Positions 11,197-22,762 of a stretch of DNA of 64,000 nt are shown piece by piece. The notes below the pieces were generated by a model. That model saw only the letters and a program-made list of their open reading frames with translations, did no database searches and was not told the DNA's origin. Numbering within the stretch: the first letter of the stretch is position 1; each line of letters starts with the position of its first letter. Origin of the DNA: Gentiana macrophylla (Eukaryota > Streptophyta > Magnoliopsida > Gentianales > Gentianaceae); NCBI GenBank assembly GCA_026214975.1, contig JAOBSW010000502.1, forward strand, positions 248,001 to 312,000, written 5' to 3'. A program made the position numbers and the translations under genes.

Positions 11197-11689
11197 GAAG
11201 ACTACTTTATCTCACAGCAAGTAGACCTGATATATTTTTTTCAATAGGTGTCTGAGATTTCAGATTAAACCTAAAGAGAGTCACATGACAGTTGTCAAAA
11301 GATCCTTGAAGTATCTTAAAGACACACTTGGAGTAGGGATATGGTATTCAAGAGAATGAGAACTCAAACTGTTTGGATACAAAATAGATAAGAAAAGCAC
11401 TTCAGGCACATGTCAGTTACTTGGAAATAGACATATGTCATGGTTTAGCACAAATCAAAACTCAATTTCAACCTCAATAGCTAAAGCTGAATACATTGCA
11501 ACTGGAAGCTATTGTGCTCTAGTTCAGTGGATTCGACAACAACTGAGAGATTCTGGAATTGAAGAAGGGTTGATACCCATTACGTGCGACCACACAAGCG
11601 CAATAGCAATAATAGACCACCAAGTTCTACATTCAGGACAAAACACATTGATGTGAGACATCAGGTTAGAAATAAAATTTGAGTATTGA
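11197..11689 (+). pseudogene. copia-1 RT end and RNase H
   Basis: Coding resumes here after the inserted chromovirus: the LTASRPDI-type RT end, then a copia RNase H with STSGTCQLLGNRHMSWFSTN, SISTSIAKAEYIATGS and a C-terminal CDHTSAIAI...VLHSGQN. The open block 11435-11656 covers the RNase H middle. The usual following segment (HIDVRHHFIRDH) is lost after the first residues, and LTR-like sequence begins within tens of bases. The third ORF seen in copia-3 and in the right-hand SIRE element is absent, so a deletion is likely between RNase H and the LTR. Confidence 0.8.
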
Positions 11690-13522
11690 TGATGATTCAT
11701 CTTTATTTGTTTAACTGATTGTTTACACCCAATTTGATGAAGTGTTGAAACTAGCTATTATAGTGAAAAGCTAAAAGATGTCTAGAAATGAATGTATATG
11801 ATTTATTAGAGTCAGAACTTTGTAAAAGTTGAATCAGACAAGCACTGTAATAGCTAGAGAGTCGTAGAACTAAAAATTGGATATCACATAAAACTGACGG
11901 AACAAAATTGAAAGTGTTACTCAGAGCCAAGAAACTGAAATTTATCACATAAAACTGACAGAACAAAATTGAATGTGTTAGTCAGAGCCAAGAAACTGAG
12001 ATTTACTCAGAACTGAAAAAGTTAAGTTCACTGAGGGACACAGAATCGGTTGGCTTATCTAGAAGCTGAAGGGTGAGGGGAAAAACTCAGTTAAGAAGGC
12101 TGGGGGACATAGACTCGGCTATTGAAGAATAAAGAACTGAGGGTTAAAACTTAGTTTATGAAGAATAAAGCCAAGACCGTAAAGTTAGAATTCAGGTAAG
12201 TCTGTGATGACATGAACTGACTTTATGGATCTTGTATGAAGACCTAAGATACATTAAGACAATGATATCTTGGATGATTTATAAGTTATGGTTTACTCTT
12301 ATTATGTCTATAAAAATCAAATGAGAATAGAGTACTAAGTTTTGGATAAAAGTAGAAACTCAGTTAATGCTTGAAATCAGTTTACACTGATAACTGACCT
12401 ACTCAGTTTATACAAAACCTTAAACTAACATTTATCAGGATCTCAGTTTAAAGGAAGTCATCCAAAGAAACTGAAAGAGAATTCAAACGTTAGAAATCAA
12501 GCACTTTCAATGGATGAAGGACTAACATGTTAGAACGGTCACTGACCACTGACATATAGCCGTTTGATAGCTAACAAGGATTCGAATTCAAACAAGATAA
12601 ACGTTGGATTGCACAATATAAATAGAGGGCTATGCAAACACACCAGGACATAAATAATTTGAGATTTTTTAAGCCTAAGTCATGTGCATTCAACTTTTAT
12701 AGCTATCATCATTGTTCTCACCAAGAACTATCAAGAAATCTTCTAAGTGTTCAAGCTCCAAAGACATATTCATGGTACAGACACTTTGATGAACCACAAG
12801 CAAGAATCATTCATTTGATTCTGAGCCCAACTTTTATTTTAATTACAGGTTTAGACTGTGAAGCAAACCGGTCTAGGATTTGCCAATGACAGTTGTTGTT
12901 TTAGCAGTCGGGTAGACTGTGTTTGTGGTGGAGCTAGAGAATAGGCAATACTACCCTGTAAGGACCAGTGCAAGCAGTTGCAGAATAGCCATACTACATG
13001 TTCTTTAGTTGCTTAGATAGTGAAGCTAGGGATTAGCCCAGAACTATCACATTAGTACTTTTTGTAACCGATCTACCTCAAAGAGTTCTATTGGAATTTT
13101 CCTCCTACAACACTGGGGAAGAGAGGACTGACAGGATTACACCACCTGGAACCTCTATAATTCTTGCCTTACATCACTTTACGCATTTATTTACATTTTT
13201 GTATTTGTGATTGTTTTCATACAGTTTGTTCAGTATAAAGAACTGATTGATACTCACACAACACACAAACTGACATTCACTAGAATTCAGTTTTGCATAA
13301 CATGCTTTTTCATAGATACATCAAGATCAGTTAAAAGGCTAAAACTAAATCTGCTGCCGGTTAACTCAGTTCAGCATAAGTCAGTATGATTTATACTCAG
13401 CTCAGTTAGCTCAACTCCACAGAAGTTTAAAACTAAACCTAATTTGTTTTTAAGTATCCATTCTGGGTGACAAGTTTATTCACCCCCCTTAAACTTGTGT
13501 CAGCCTTTTCAAGGGTCCAACA
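11690..13522 (+). repeat. copia-1/copia-2 LTR (~1.83 kb, left edge uncertain)
   Basis: The right edge is clear: the LTR ends TCCAACA at 13522, one base before a primer site. The left edge is not, because no polypurine tract precedes it. From ~11740 it aligns with the starts of the copia-3 LTR and the right-hand SIRE LTR (shared words such as AAGATGTCTAG). It contains a TATA box at 12617-12624. It lies between copia-1 RNase H and copia-2 gag, so one LTR serves both. Short ORFs inside have no recognisable product. Confidence 0.8.
12617..12624 (+). promoter_or_regulatory. Predicted TATA box, copia-2 LTR
   Basis: TATAAATA followed by GAGGGC in a typical plant TATA context, ~900 nt before the LTR end. 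Confidence 0.6.
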
Positions 13523-13523
13523 A

Positions 13524-13538
13524 TTGGTATCGGAGCAG
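13524..13538 (+). promoter_or_regulatory. copia-2 primer-binding site
   Basis: TTGGTATCGGAGCAG starts one base after the LTR end. It is complementary to the 3' end of initiator methionine tRNA, the usual copia primer, except that G replaces A in TATCAGAGC; this would leave a G-U pair. The same change is in copia-3. Confidence 0.85.
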
Positions 13539-13649
13539 TGTTCTTGAACAAGAACTTGTTTTGATAATCCCCTCTAGTTGATTTTCGGAAAAAGCTCAGT
13601 TTTTCAGTTTCCAGTTTTTTGCATAACTCAATTTTTACTAATTTGCATC

Positions 13650-14640
13650 ATGGACAACAATCAGTATGTTATACAAATGCTGATGTGCAATATGGATCAC
13701 TTTGATGAGCATAGACGTTGATTGCAGGCATTTCTTGCTACCAAACATGATGAGATGATGGATGTACTTACTGATGCACCAATTCAAATCACTCACATGC
13801 AAACAGTTGATGGTGGTGCTCATGTCAGAGTTCCCAAGCCTAAAAGTGAATGGAATAATGATGATAGAAAGACGAACAATCTCAACAATGTTTCTATGAA
13901 CATTATTCTTAGAACCTTGGACAGCAACATGTACCTGAAAGTCAAAGAAAGTACTACTGCCAAAGAAATGTAGGAAAAGTTACAGCTGGTATGTAAATGA
14001 ACTGACTCAATCAAGGAAAACAATATCTCAGTTTCCAAACAAAAGTTCATGACTTCAAGATGAAACCTGGAGAAACCATTGATGAAATGGAGACAAGATT
14101 CAGTGCAATCATGGATGAGCTTGCACTTCTTAAGATAGACTGCACCAAGAAGGAAATCAATACCAGAATTCTGAAAGCTCTACCCTCATGCTGGAAAATG
14201 AAGGTTACAGCCATGGAAGAATCAAGGAAGCTTGATGAAGATGATACTTTCAAAATCTTCTCAGATTTGAAAGCCTATGAATTCAGTGAAGATTTCACAG
14301 TTATCTCAGCTGTAATCAAAGCACTTGAAGACCCAAAGACTACGGCTCTTGTAGTAGCTAATGATAGCCTGGAGACATCAAACAGCAATCTTCATCAACT
14401 GGATGAAATGGAAGAACAGATGGCACTCTTGATGAATAGAATTAGAAGAATTAAGAGTGGCAAACTAGTTACTCAAAAATACATCAAGCAAACTCCTGAA
14501 AGAAATAAAGATGATGAGTACTTGTGGTTTAACTGTTATAAGGCTGAATGTAAATAACTGACCAATAAGGCTGAATGTCAAGAACTGACCAATAAGAGAA
14601 CTCAGTATAGAAGAACTGGAAGAAGAGAATTATTAGATGG
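13650..14640 (+). pseudogene. copia-2 gag
   Basis: The ATG at 13650 begins MDNNQYVIQM, the expected copia gag start 112 nt after the primer site. Pieces follow: 13722-13973 (capsid N-terminus, LATKHDEMMDVLTDAP) and, after a frameshift, 14060-14557 (MKPGETIDEMETRFSAIMDE, CWKMKVTAMEESRK), matching the UBN2-type capsid of plant copia elements. The zinc knuckle is degenerate at ~14516-14555 (only part of the Cys/His set is left) and is followed by a 27-bp tandem duplication. In function it is the particle-forming protein; it is now broken by at least two frameshifts and internal stops. Confidence 0.85.
14540..14593 (+). repeat. 27-bp tandem duplication at copia-2 zinc knuckle
   Basis: A 27-bp unit beginning AAGGCTGAATGT is present at 14540-14566 and again at 14567-14593 with two differences. 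It repeats the end of the knuckle (KAEC) and introduces a stop in the first copy. Confidence 0.85.
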
Positions 14641-15841
14641 CGATGAATCAGATTATGAAGCCGGAACTGAAAAGGCACTCTCATATGACACAGCTTTCAT
14701 GGCTCAAATGGAAAATTCAAATGAGGTATGGGAATCTAATTCTAAATACACCTTAGCACAAAATTCCATACAAAATGCTTGTTCTTCAACAGCTGGTTCT
14801 AATCCATGAAATTCTGAATTAGAGAAAACTCTAGATGAACTGATGAATCAGCTAGTAGCAATACATGCTGGTTATGAATCAATCAAAGCTGAATAAGAAT
14901 ATCTAATTTTTGAAGCCAAAAGATTAAAAGCTGAATTGAACATATTGAAACTTACAATAACTGATCCAGCAAAGAATCAGCAGCTGGTGAATCTTTAGCT
15001 CAATCAAGTTCTGCAACTGGATTCAAATTTACAAAGCCCTATAGTGACATAACTGGCCTAGAATTTGATACACAGTAAACTTCAAAGAAAGGAATTAGAA
15101 AAGATGGAGAACCTAATGTCAAAACTGGCATTAAGTTTGTGGCTGAACAAATTCCGCAAACTGAGAAGCATGTTGAACCAGTTAAATCAGCTCAACATGA
15201 ATCAACTCAATAGACATCAATTTTCTAAGAAGTCAGTTGTACCTAATAACAAAGGTAAATTTAAAGTTAGATTAGCTGCACCTCAAATAAACAAAGATGG
15301 TAGATCAAATGCCAGATCTACAGAAGTGAACCATGCCAAGAAACAGAAAAAGTCCAACCAAGTAAATCCAAGAATGCTAATAGTTCAAGGAATTACCAAT
15401 TCAGGGGGAAAGGCAGATTATTTCTCACTGATGATGGTTGGAACTATTGTGAACCTATTGCTAAAATTGAAATTAACAATCATTCGAATCAGAGAACTTA
15501 TTACAAGTCTCAGACAAGGAATCAGCATAAAACTTATCCTAAGTCTCAACAGAATCCTCAGTACAAAGGTCAGTTTTGACCTCAGTAAAAACAACAGAAT
15601 GATGGTTACTAGTCATTCTTCAATAATAGGAAGAAATATGGAAGTCAGTTTAGACCCAAAGACGTGAGATAGCATATAAATAAGACACAATCCAGCAGTA
15701 GATATTATGGGAATGTAGCTTATATTTATGATAATAAGTGCAACAATTTCTAGAGGAGACCCTATGGAAATATTCTGAAAGTTGTACTTACAACTGACCC
15801 TTATGGACCCAAACAAAGTTTGGTAAACTTATTAAATTGTC
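14641..15841 (+). other. copia-2 gag-protease linker, decayed
   Basis: This is Ser/Asn/Gln-rich linker coding with many stops, homologous to 180-1437 of copia-1. The longest open piece (15065-15667) is Lys/Asn/Gln-rich and partly out of the original frame. I see no independent gene here. Confidence 0.6.
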
Positions 15842-16261
15842 TTGCAGTTAATATGGTATTCGGACAGTGGATCCTCTAGACATATAACAAGGAGCAAGGA
15901 CTGTCTGTTTCATTTTCAATCTAAAGATGGACCCAAAGTAAATTTTGGTGGAAAAGACAAACCTGGTTATACAAGAGGATATCGAGCCTTGATCAAAAAT
16001 GGATTGAAGATCAGGAATGTGGCTTATGTTGAAGGACACAACTACAATCTACTCAGCACTAGTCAATTCTGTGACATGGGATACATAGTGACTTTTGATA
16101 AACAAGTTTGTGTTGTTATAAGTGAAACTACATATCAAGTAGTTCATGCTGGTAAAAGAAAGAAAAACATGTATGTTGTGTACAGGTGAACAGCCGTTTT
16201 AGAGACCTGTTTACTTGTGCATACCAAATCAGAAATCAGCTAGCTCACAACAAACTGAGTC

Positions 16262-16278
16262 ATCTTAACTTTGATGAC
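16262..16278. repeat. 17-bp TSD, left copy
   Basis: ATCTTAACTTTGATGAC here is repeated exactly at 16498-16514. Duplications of 14-18 bp are typical of target-primed (LINE/SINE) insertion, not LTR elements. Confidence 0.93.
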
Positions 16279-16497
16279 TTTTTTTTTTGCATAATCATAA
16301 TCTTCTCCATGACATAAACTAACAGTATCACATCAAAATGACCCACCAACAAGAATATGTTATTATTATTTGTACACGCTGCCTAAGGAGGCCATGCTAT
16401 GCATTCTATCACGCAAACTTGGGACGGGCCGGGATATGGCAAACTTTTTGTAGCACTTTATTTCTTCCATTAATAAAATAAAGTTGTTTTAAAAAAA
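16279..16497. mobile_element. Short target-primed insert (SINE or 5'-truncated LINE), 219 bp
   Basis: The insert interrupts copia-2 integrase and is bounded by a perfect 17-bp TSD. It starts with a run of ten T and ends with a run of A, so its strand is ambiguous. The A-rich end follows TTAATAAAATAAAG, which looks like a LINE 3' end on the plus strand. A T-run at the 5' edge would instead suit a minus-strand insert. I see no clear tRNA-like box A/B and no ORF. The family is not recognised. Confidence 0.75.
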
Positions 16498-16514
16498 ATC
16501 TTAACTTTGATGAC
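16498..16514. repeat. 17-bp TSD, right copy
   Basis: Exact repeat of 16262-16278; copia-2 coding continues from here. Confidence 0.93.
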
Positions 16515-16733
16515 ATTGATCTTCTGGTCAAGAAAGATTTAGTGATTGGACTGCAAGAAATCTCTTACAAAAAAGACAGTTTATGAGATGCTTGTCAAAA
16601 AGGAAAGCAAGTTTCATGACCAAATCTCAGCATTCTACTACAAGAGTCTTAGAACTCCTACACATGGACTTATTTGGACCAGTTATACCTATCAGTGTTA
16701 GTGGAAAGAAATATATATTGGTAGTGGTTGATG

Positions 16734-16738
16734 ACTAC
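16734..16738. repeat. Presumed left TSD (ACTAC) of Athila-1
   Basis: The five bases before the TGTTGTCG terminus. The partner copy is not in the window because the element's other end is displaced by copia-3 and further events. Confidence 0.4.
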
Positions 16739-18144
16739 TGTTGTCGTGCGTGCAAGTCGATAATACTAGCAAGAGTACTAGGTCAATCGTAGTATAGCAA
16801 AGGCGAATCAAGGTCGATCCCACAGAGACAATGCAACTAAAGTATAAACGAGTATAACTTCATTAAGAGAACAAATATGTTCATTGACCAACGATAAACA
16901 TAAAAGAAACATGGTATTCCTTCCCCATCCCCACCTACCTACTAACTTGGTCAAGTTAATCCTTATGTTTACTTCCCGTTATAACTTCTTTAAATCAATC
17001 GAACGTTTTAAGTCAGTTTTATCTATGGGTGCATCTCCTACTCCTATCTACTTCCACTGTAAGGACACCACACAATCTATACACAACAAACCTCCTTCGT
17101 TAGTTGTATTAGCCCATATGCAGTAAGAACTAAAGATTCCGGCATGAGACCGAAAACCTCCCTAGGCAGCTATCGACAATGACAAGCACGTTCCTAAGGA
17201 TCCATCAAGACTATGTCCTAATTAACACTTCACCTTGCAAGTCCTTCATGCTAATTTACGACGACAAGCAAATAGTTGATCAGGCTACTAACATGTAATT
17301 TAAATATGTCGATCAACAAAGCTGACGTCGAATCTCCAGATTAAGGTTTCTAAATATTGCCTCGGTAAACAGGTATAGACCGCCGGTTTACCGGGGGTGT
17401 TGGTTCCTATTCTGGAATCTACATTGCTTCATTCGGATTAATTCAAGTAAATTATAGGGTTTTTAAGCAAGCAGATTAACTATAACACATAAATACAAGT
17501 AGATCTACCATAATAAAGACATAATGGAACGTTCAATGCTTCATACATTCGTTTATGGGGATCTAGCTTGATCTACTCAAGCTAGAGATGGCATGGAGGG
17601 GATGAAACCAGAAAATAAATCACAAAAAGCTTTAAAGGAACTTTACTGCATCAAATCTATATAAAAAGATGTATTGTATTGTATTTCCAATGTTACAATT
17701 GAATTATGTGGCTTTATATAGGCATTATAGCCGACTTAAGACTCACATAAACCCTAACCGACCTAGTAGATGTGGCAGACTCCAGTTCGTGTCCTCTAAG
17801 TCCTCAGTAAACCAGACTTGAGCTTCGGTAAACTGGCCTAGCTCTCTACCTATTTTTCGGGCAGATTTCTTCCAGGACTTCATTCACTTGGCTCAATGTC
17901 TTCCTTTAAGTCTGGATCCATCCTTAGCTATCCTAGATTTTGATACATCCTGAAAAGTGCATAAAACAAGACAAAACAGTACCGAATCTACGGGATAATA
18001 ACACAGATGCAGAATCGTAAACCTAGAATCATGCACATAGCATTTAACACATATTCTATAGTATAACGAGCCAAGATATATCCTCTTAAGCACAATTTGG
18101 GGTAAATAAAGGTATAATTAATGGTAGTATTTAGAGCATAATCA
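16739..18144 (-). repeat. Athila-1 3' LTR (1406 bp)
   Basis: Plus coordinates begin TGTTGTCGTGCG and end ...GCATAATCA. On the element strand it starts TGATTATGC right after the PPT. Its right part matches 31206-31291 plus 42980-43056 (Athila-2). It carries repeated CGGTAAAC / GGTTTACCGG words at ~17364, 17388, 17801 and 17827, and a minus-strand TATA box. Confidence 0.85.
17713..17720 (-). promoter_or_regulatory. Predicted TATA box, Athila-1 LTR
   Basis: The minus strand reads TATATAAA, ~425 nt inside the LTR, with CGGTAAAC-type words 85-120 nt upstream on the element strand. Confidence 0.5.
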
Positions 18145-18160
18145 ACTACCCCCTACTTAG
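18145..18160 (-). promoter_or_regulatory. Athila-1 polypurine tract
   Basis: The minus strand reads CTAAGTAGGGGGTAGT directly before the LTR. An imperfect hairpin with loop GGA (plus 18164-18183) lies just upstream, related to the ones in B, C and D. Confidence 0.88.
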
Positions 18161-19600
18161 CTTTTGATCGTCCCGAGCTAAAAAAGCGAAAAGGAAACAA
18201 TGTCTCACATAGCTAGGATAAATATCATGCCACTCATTTCCATCAGTTACACATTAAACAATATTCATGCCTTGGACCAAAGTCTGTGTGCAATGACTCT
18301 CAAGCAACTGTGATGCATACAGAATTACAATATATCAATGTATTTCGGGCAAAACACATATCACACATCATTCCATAGCTTCCCATTAATATTTACCTAC
18401 CAATGCACCAATGTGTCATGTGATAAATCTTTTGTGATAGTGCATCTAAGAAAAGATTGAAGTTATAGAGACCCCACAATCATTACTTACCAATGGGCAC
18501 ACTCGCTGCTCTTGCATTCAGATTTAGGTAAACAACATGAAACCTTACTAGGGCCAGACGGACTTGGGGATCGAGTATTACTCTTAGGTCCTCGTTTGTT
18601 TCTTTTTTATGTCAGGGTCGTGCCCGTTTTGCTACAAGTTTGCTTCCCTCACTGTCTTTATTATTTATATTTCTCTTCTCTTTTTTCTTTTGCATGGCAG
18701 ATTTCTCACTTTTTTCGCTTTTACTCGCAGGTCCGTTTTGTCCCGGTTACCTTATTTGGCATTCAAGTTGCAACCCTCCTCTTACAAAAATTGGTTAAAG
18801 TATATCCACCGACAAATTTCGATTCCTGGTCTAAGATAACTCTTCGTCTGATCTAAATACTTCTCATTCAGACTGCGTGCTCAAAGATTGATTGCATATG
18901 GCACAATAACAATTAATAAGTCTCTACTTCTTGCTACATAATGCATGCTCATTCTTCCAGACTAAATTGAATAATGCTTCATCTATATTACATACTGAAG
19001 AATTGAGTCAAACGTGCCAAAGAGGGTGGTTTATAACAGAATGTATGATTAATATGTCACTACTTTATAAGTGGACATGACTTTCACCTAAGCATTGTGA
19101 AACAATGATATAATTAATTGGCTCAATTTTCTCACTTAGAATGAATCAAAAGTCTATTTGGTGAAAAATGCATCAAAGAGAATTAAGATAATCTTGCAAT
19201 TTGGAATATCATGTTATAAAGCTATGTGATGTTCCTACCCCCACTTAATCAAAGCAATCTCCCCAATTAGAAGATGATAATAGAAAATGGAAAGGAACTT
19301 AGCTACGTAAACGTGGAGCGGAATAAGTACGGATCGTCATCAATGGCAAAGGGCATAGAATAAAACTCCTTGGAAATCTACTGTAGTTAGCTCATACAAA
19401 ACAAGAGACGGAACTCGGGTGACAATAACCGTATAATAAAAATTGCAGCAGTAAAAGAGAAATGTAATAACTCTAAAACAATTTAAGCCGACAAAATCGT
19501 TATATTATAAAAAATCCTTCCACGTTACTAGATAGGAAAAATAAAAATATTCACTAAAATAAGAGAAATGGAAAATAACAACAAGACAAAAGAAAATAAA
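18161..19600 (-). other. Athila-1 3' untranslated region
   Basis: 1.4 kb without a credible ORF lies between the 3' ORF and the PPT. The part 18161-18880 is closely repeated at 43073-43800 (Athila-2). It has a pyrimidine-rich belt at 18640-18730. Apparent plus-strand ORFs at 18512 and 18609 recur as equally unlikely frames in the second copy and are not conserved as protein. Confidence 0.65.
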
Positions 19601-20708
19601 CTAGTCCTCATCATAATAATCCTCCCAGTCATCTCGTGGCTCGAAACTGGGAGGTGGTCTAGAACTTAAGGCAGCAGCAGCGAAAGAATATGCTCCGTTA
19701 CGTGAGGCAGTCCTAGGTGGTGAGGTCAAAGAAGGATTGCCTAAACAATCCATCATTATATCCATTTTGCGATGCAAGATCGCAATCTCTCTTGCATTCT
19801 CCTCAATCAAAGCCCTTTGAGATCGAAGCCCTCCGTGGACCGGAGTACGTTCTCTCTCAGCTCTTTGACCCACACGTCCGGGTGCTTTTAAAACCAACAG
19901 TGAACTGATCTTTGGTTCAGGTTCTTCCCAATCTTCACTAACCAGAACCGGAACCTCGTTCTCCAGAGCGAACATGTCTATCATAGGGCCATAAGGCAGC
20001 TGCTCTCGCTCTGATTCAATGGAAATTTCTTGCATTCAGTTATGCATTAGGAGGCCGATGTTAACTGGAGATTCCTGCTCCCGATAGAACAACATTTATG
20101 CCTGTCTCGGTGTAACATAGACCGTGTGCATGGTTGGCAGAAGACGAGAACAGACAAATCTGTTCAGGATCTTCCTTTCACAAGATAGGTCATTCTCTAG
20201 GAAGATGGTGGGGGGCTCCCATTTCATTTCTATTCCATTCCACCCCAAAGTAGTCAGCTATCATCTGCATCCGCTCCAGATCATTAATATTAGAGGATGA
20301 TGTGTATTCCTCCAGGCCCACTGGTGGATTTCTCACTCTATAGTATTCATTGATCCTTTCGATGGTGAAATCCTCTATCACCCATCGGACCACAGAAAAA
20401 GTGGCTCATGGGTTGTGCGCAAGATATGCATAGAATTATCGCACCACCGTAGCATTGAACCGGCTTGGTGCCTCTGCCATATCCAGAATATCTTGAAACT
20501 TAAGAGCTCTCGGCAAGATAGTGCCACAATCTTTCAAGTCGACACCACACTCATGATTAACAAGTCGGACATTCCAGTGCCCTCTGAATAAATCATAAAT
20601 CTGTAGAGAAACGAATTGCAGAACCCCGTCTATCAAGGGGTTAGCATCACCATATACATCCTGCTGACCACTCGGACGACAAACAGTTCGACTGTGTTTT
20701 GGACCCAT
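19601..20708 (-). pseudogene. Athila-1 3' ORF (third ORF, plant-transposon-protein type)
   Basis: On the minus strand an ATG at 20708 opens MGPKHSRTVC. The product continues in three open blocks (20708-20436, 20393-20190, 20035-19601) separated by single stops, and ends in an acidic YYDED. The central part, with FYAYL and VVRWVIEDFTIERINEYY, resembles the uncharacterised 'putative plant transposon protein' domain in ORFs downstream of pol in Athila elements, which are sometimes called envelope-like. I see no signal peptide or transmembrane segment, so an envelope role is not supported. The C-terminal block contains Arg/Glu-rich helices. Function unknown. Confidence 0.7.
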
Positions 20709-21290
20709 AGTGGATGGAAACAGAGACTGTTGATTCTGCTCTGAAAATAATCCCTCAGTTTACCGGACCTATGGGCCGGTTTATAATGCGTAATTTTTCT
20801 AATTTTTTCTAGGACAATTCTGCTGATGATGGAAGAAGATAAATTTTAGCAACAACGATGGCACAGCAGTAGCACACAGCAACAGAAAATGTTGAAAAGG
20901 TGTTTTGGGTATTGATACGGAATGAAAATGGATGATAGTGGTGGTGGTAATGGTGGAGATGGCTGGTGATGGTGGCCGAATTTTATGAAGAAGAAGAAAA
21001 ATTGAGAAAGTTTGTGATTAAGATGGAGAATGTGGTTGAGGATGAAGAATAATGGTGAAGAATGGGTGTTTATATAGGAGAAAAGACAGGGGATGAAATA
21101 ATTTGGTGGGATAGTGGAATGGAGGAGTAATGGTGGTGAGGAGAAAGAGGAGTTGATTTATGGGATTGAGGCGGAGTAATGGTAGAGTGTGGGAAAGGAG
21201 GAAATGATGGAAAATGGGGGAAAAGGGGCATTTCTGCTTACTAAGATACTGACCGATGCAACTTGTGTCCATCACTTGTCACCGAAGGGT
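20709..21290 (-). promoter_or_regulatory. Promoter-like interval upstream of Athila-1 third ORF
   Basis: On the minus strand this stretch has TATATAAA (21076-21069), then a CT-rich, ATG-poor leader of ~330 nt up to the ORF's ATG. CGGTAAACCGG-type words occur on both sides (near 21330 and 20757), as in the element's own LTR. The layout looks like a core promoter with a 5' UTR. No start site can be proved from sequence. Confidence 0.45.
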
Positions 21291-22017
21291 CTTATCTGGA
21301 ATCTGACATGCATAAATCGACAAAACCTAGCTCGGTAAACCGGGATATATGCCTGATTTACTGGGGTCAACTTTTCTCCAGATTTTATCAGTTCCTGTTC
21401 TTCACACCTTACATTAACTTGCTGCTCAATCTTGACCTCAAATTACTAGTTCTTACTCCTTCTTTTGTTATTTTCGACAAGATCCTAACCTACTTCACTA
21501 GAATCCACAACGAGTAAAAAAAAACCTTCCCAACGTCTATCGGTTTCAAGCCTAAGGGTGCAGTAGGATGAAAAAAAGTTCGTCTTTTCATCCGGTTACT
21601 TATATTGACTCTTATCGAAACTAAGGGTTCAAGAGATAGTTCTGAGTTTATAGTCGCCAGCTCGACCTATCTTCGGATCTTCACTCAGTCAAAGTTCGGG
21701 GCTTTAACTCACCAAACTTGCATTCTCGAGCTTTCAACCGTCATGCACTTCCCTTCTAATTTTCCGATATCCTCTAGGAGTGCTATCTCTTGGTTTTTCG
21801 TAGAAACTTTCTAAGCTCTCTTACTTGCACGTCTCGCTTTCTTTGCTCGTGCACTAGGTCTACCCCTTCTTCAAGACTTAACCTTTATGTCCAAGGATTC
21901 CACATTTTCTTTATTCGGCTCCACATTTTCACTATGCAATATGGACGGGGTGACTTCCGCAAGCGTCTTATTGTGGTCCTTCTCCTTGTGTTCTCTAATC
22001 ATTAATCTCGTAAACTC
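21291..22017 (-). other. Athila-1 unassigned internal stretch
   Basis: About 0.7 kb lies between protease and the promoter-like interval. The minus strand shows short Lys/Arg/Glu-rich coding-like pieces with stops but no RT, RNase H or integrase motif. It may be the scar of a large pol deletion. Confidence 0.45.
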
Positions 22018-22762
22018 TTACTCACAGGTTTCTACAAGAACCTCTCGATGCCTAGACCTCTCATACTTTATCTCCACAAATTTAACATCTCTAGAACCAT
22101 AGGTCATCATGCAACTTTCAGGCCTATTGTGTAGGGGTTCTAATATCTTAACAGTTACTACATCATTGTTCAACCTTAGAGTAATTTCCCCGTTATCATA
22201 ATCCATGATCGCCTGGCTGGTCGCTAAGAAAGGCCTTCCTAATAGAACTGGGTCACTAGGATCATCCGGTATGTCTAAGCTTGTGAAATCTATCGTGAAT
22301 GTGAATCCTCCTGCCTTGATTATGCAATTCTTTATCACACCGGTATGCATATCTCCGGTACGATCAACAAAGGTCATGGACCGGTTTTGTCAGTGGTCAC
22401 CTGAATCTTAATTTTCTGACAGAGGGAGAAAGGAAGAATATTGCAACTCGAACCGGAGTCGTAGAGCCCTAATCCTATAGATACACCATTGATTGAGATC
22501 GGGAGTCGAAACGTCCTGGGGTCTCCTAGCTTCACTACGGTATCAGAGTCTTGGTAATCCTCGGGCTTTGAAAACGTAGATACTCTTCAATAGGAAATGT
22601 ACCTAGGCGATAAGTTTCGTACTCTTTCAGGCTTTCTTCGGCTTCCCGTTTGAGTGCTTCTTTCTCCTCATCCATATGTTTCTTATCTGGTTCGTACTGT
22701 TTTCTGACCTTTGAGCCTTGATACATGAAGATTGGTTTGATATTCAACACTGTACGAGGCAT
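22018..22762 (-). pseudogene. Athila-1 gag-protease linker and protease
   Basis: The minus-strand block 22762-22535 (KPIFMYQGSKVRKQYEPDKK) is an acidic/basic linker. A frame change leads to RLPISINGVSIGLGLYDSGS near 22498-22440, the protease active site in the form DSGSS. The block 22377-22018 holds GFTFTIDF and the C-terminal signature PVLLGRPFLATSQAIMDYDN, typical of Athila/Tat retropepsins. The protein would process gag-pol. Frame changes make it non-functional. Gag itself is not present, because copia-3 cuts the element at 22780. Confidence 0.8.

Larger units (their letters stand above)
15842..16738 (+). pseudogene. copia-2 protease and start of integrase
   Basis: The frame at 15842-16189 encodes the protease active site DSGSSRHIT, then GKDKPGYTRGY and NYNLLSTSQFCDMGY, the bridge to integrase. 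The GAG-pre-integrase module (HLNFDD) is split by a 219-bp insert at 16279-16497 and continues at 16498. LLHMDLFGPVIPISVSGKKY and VVVDDY carry the first catalytic aspartates. Coding stops abruptly at 16738, where Athila-1 inserts. Integrase remainder, RT and RNase H of copia-2 are not in the window. Confidence 0.85.

Noticed and set aside
18512..18856. Plus-strand ORFs rich in Phe/Leu in Athila-1 UTR (also at 43503)
   Set aside because: The two copies differ by frame-changing indels, so no protein is conserved; they reflect a pyrimidine-rich belt.
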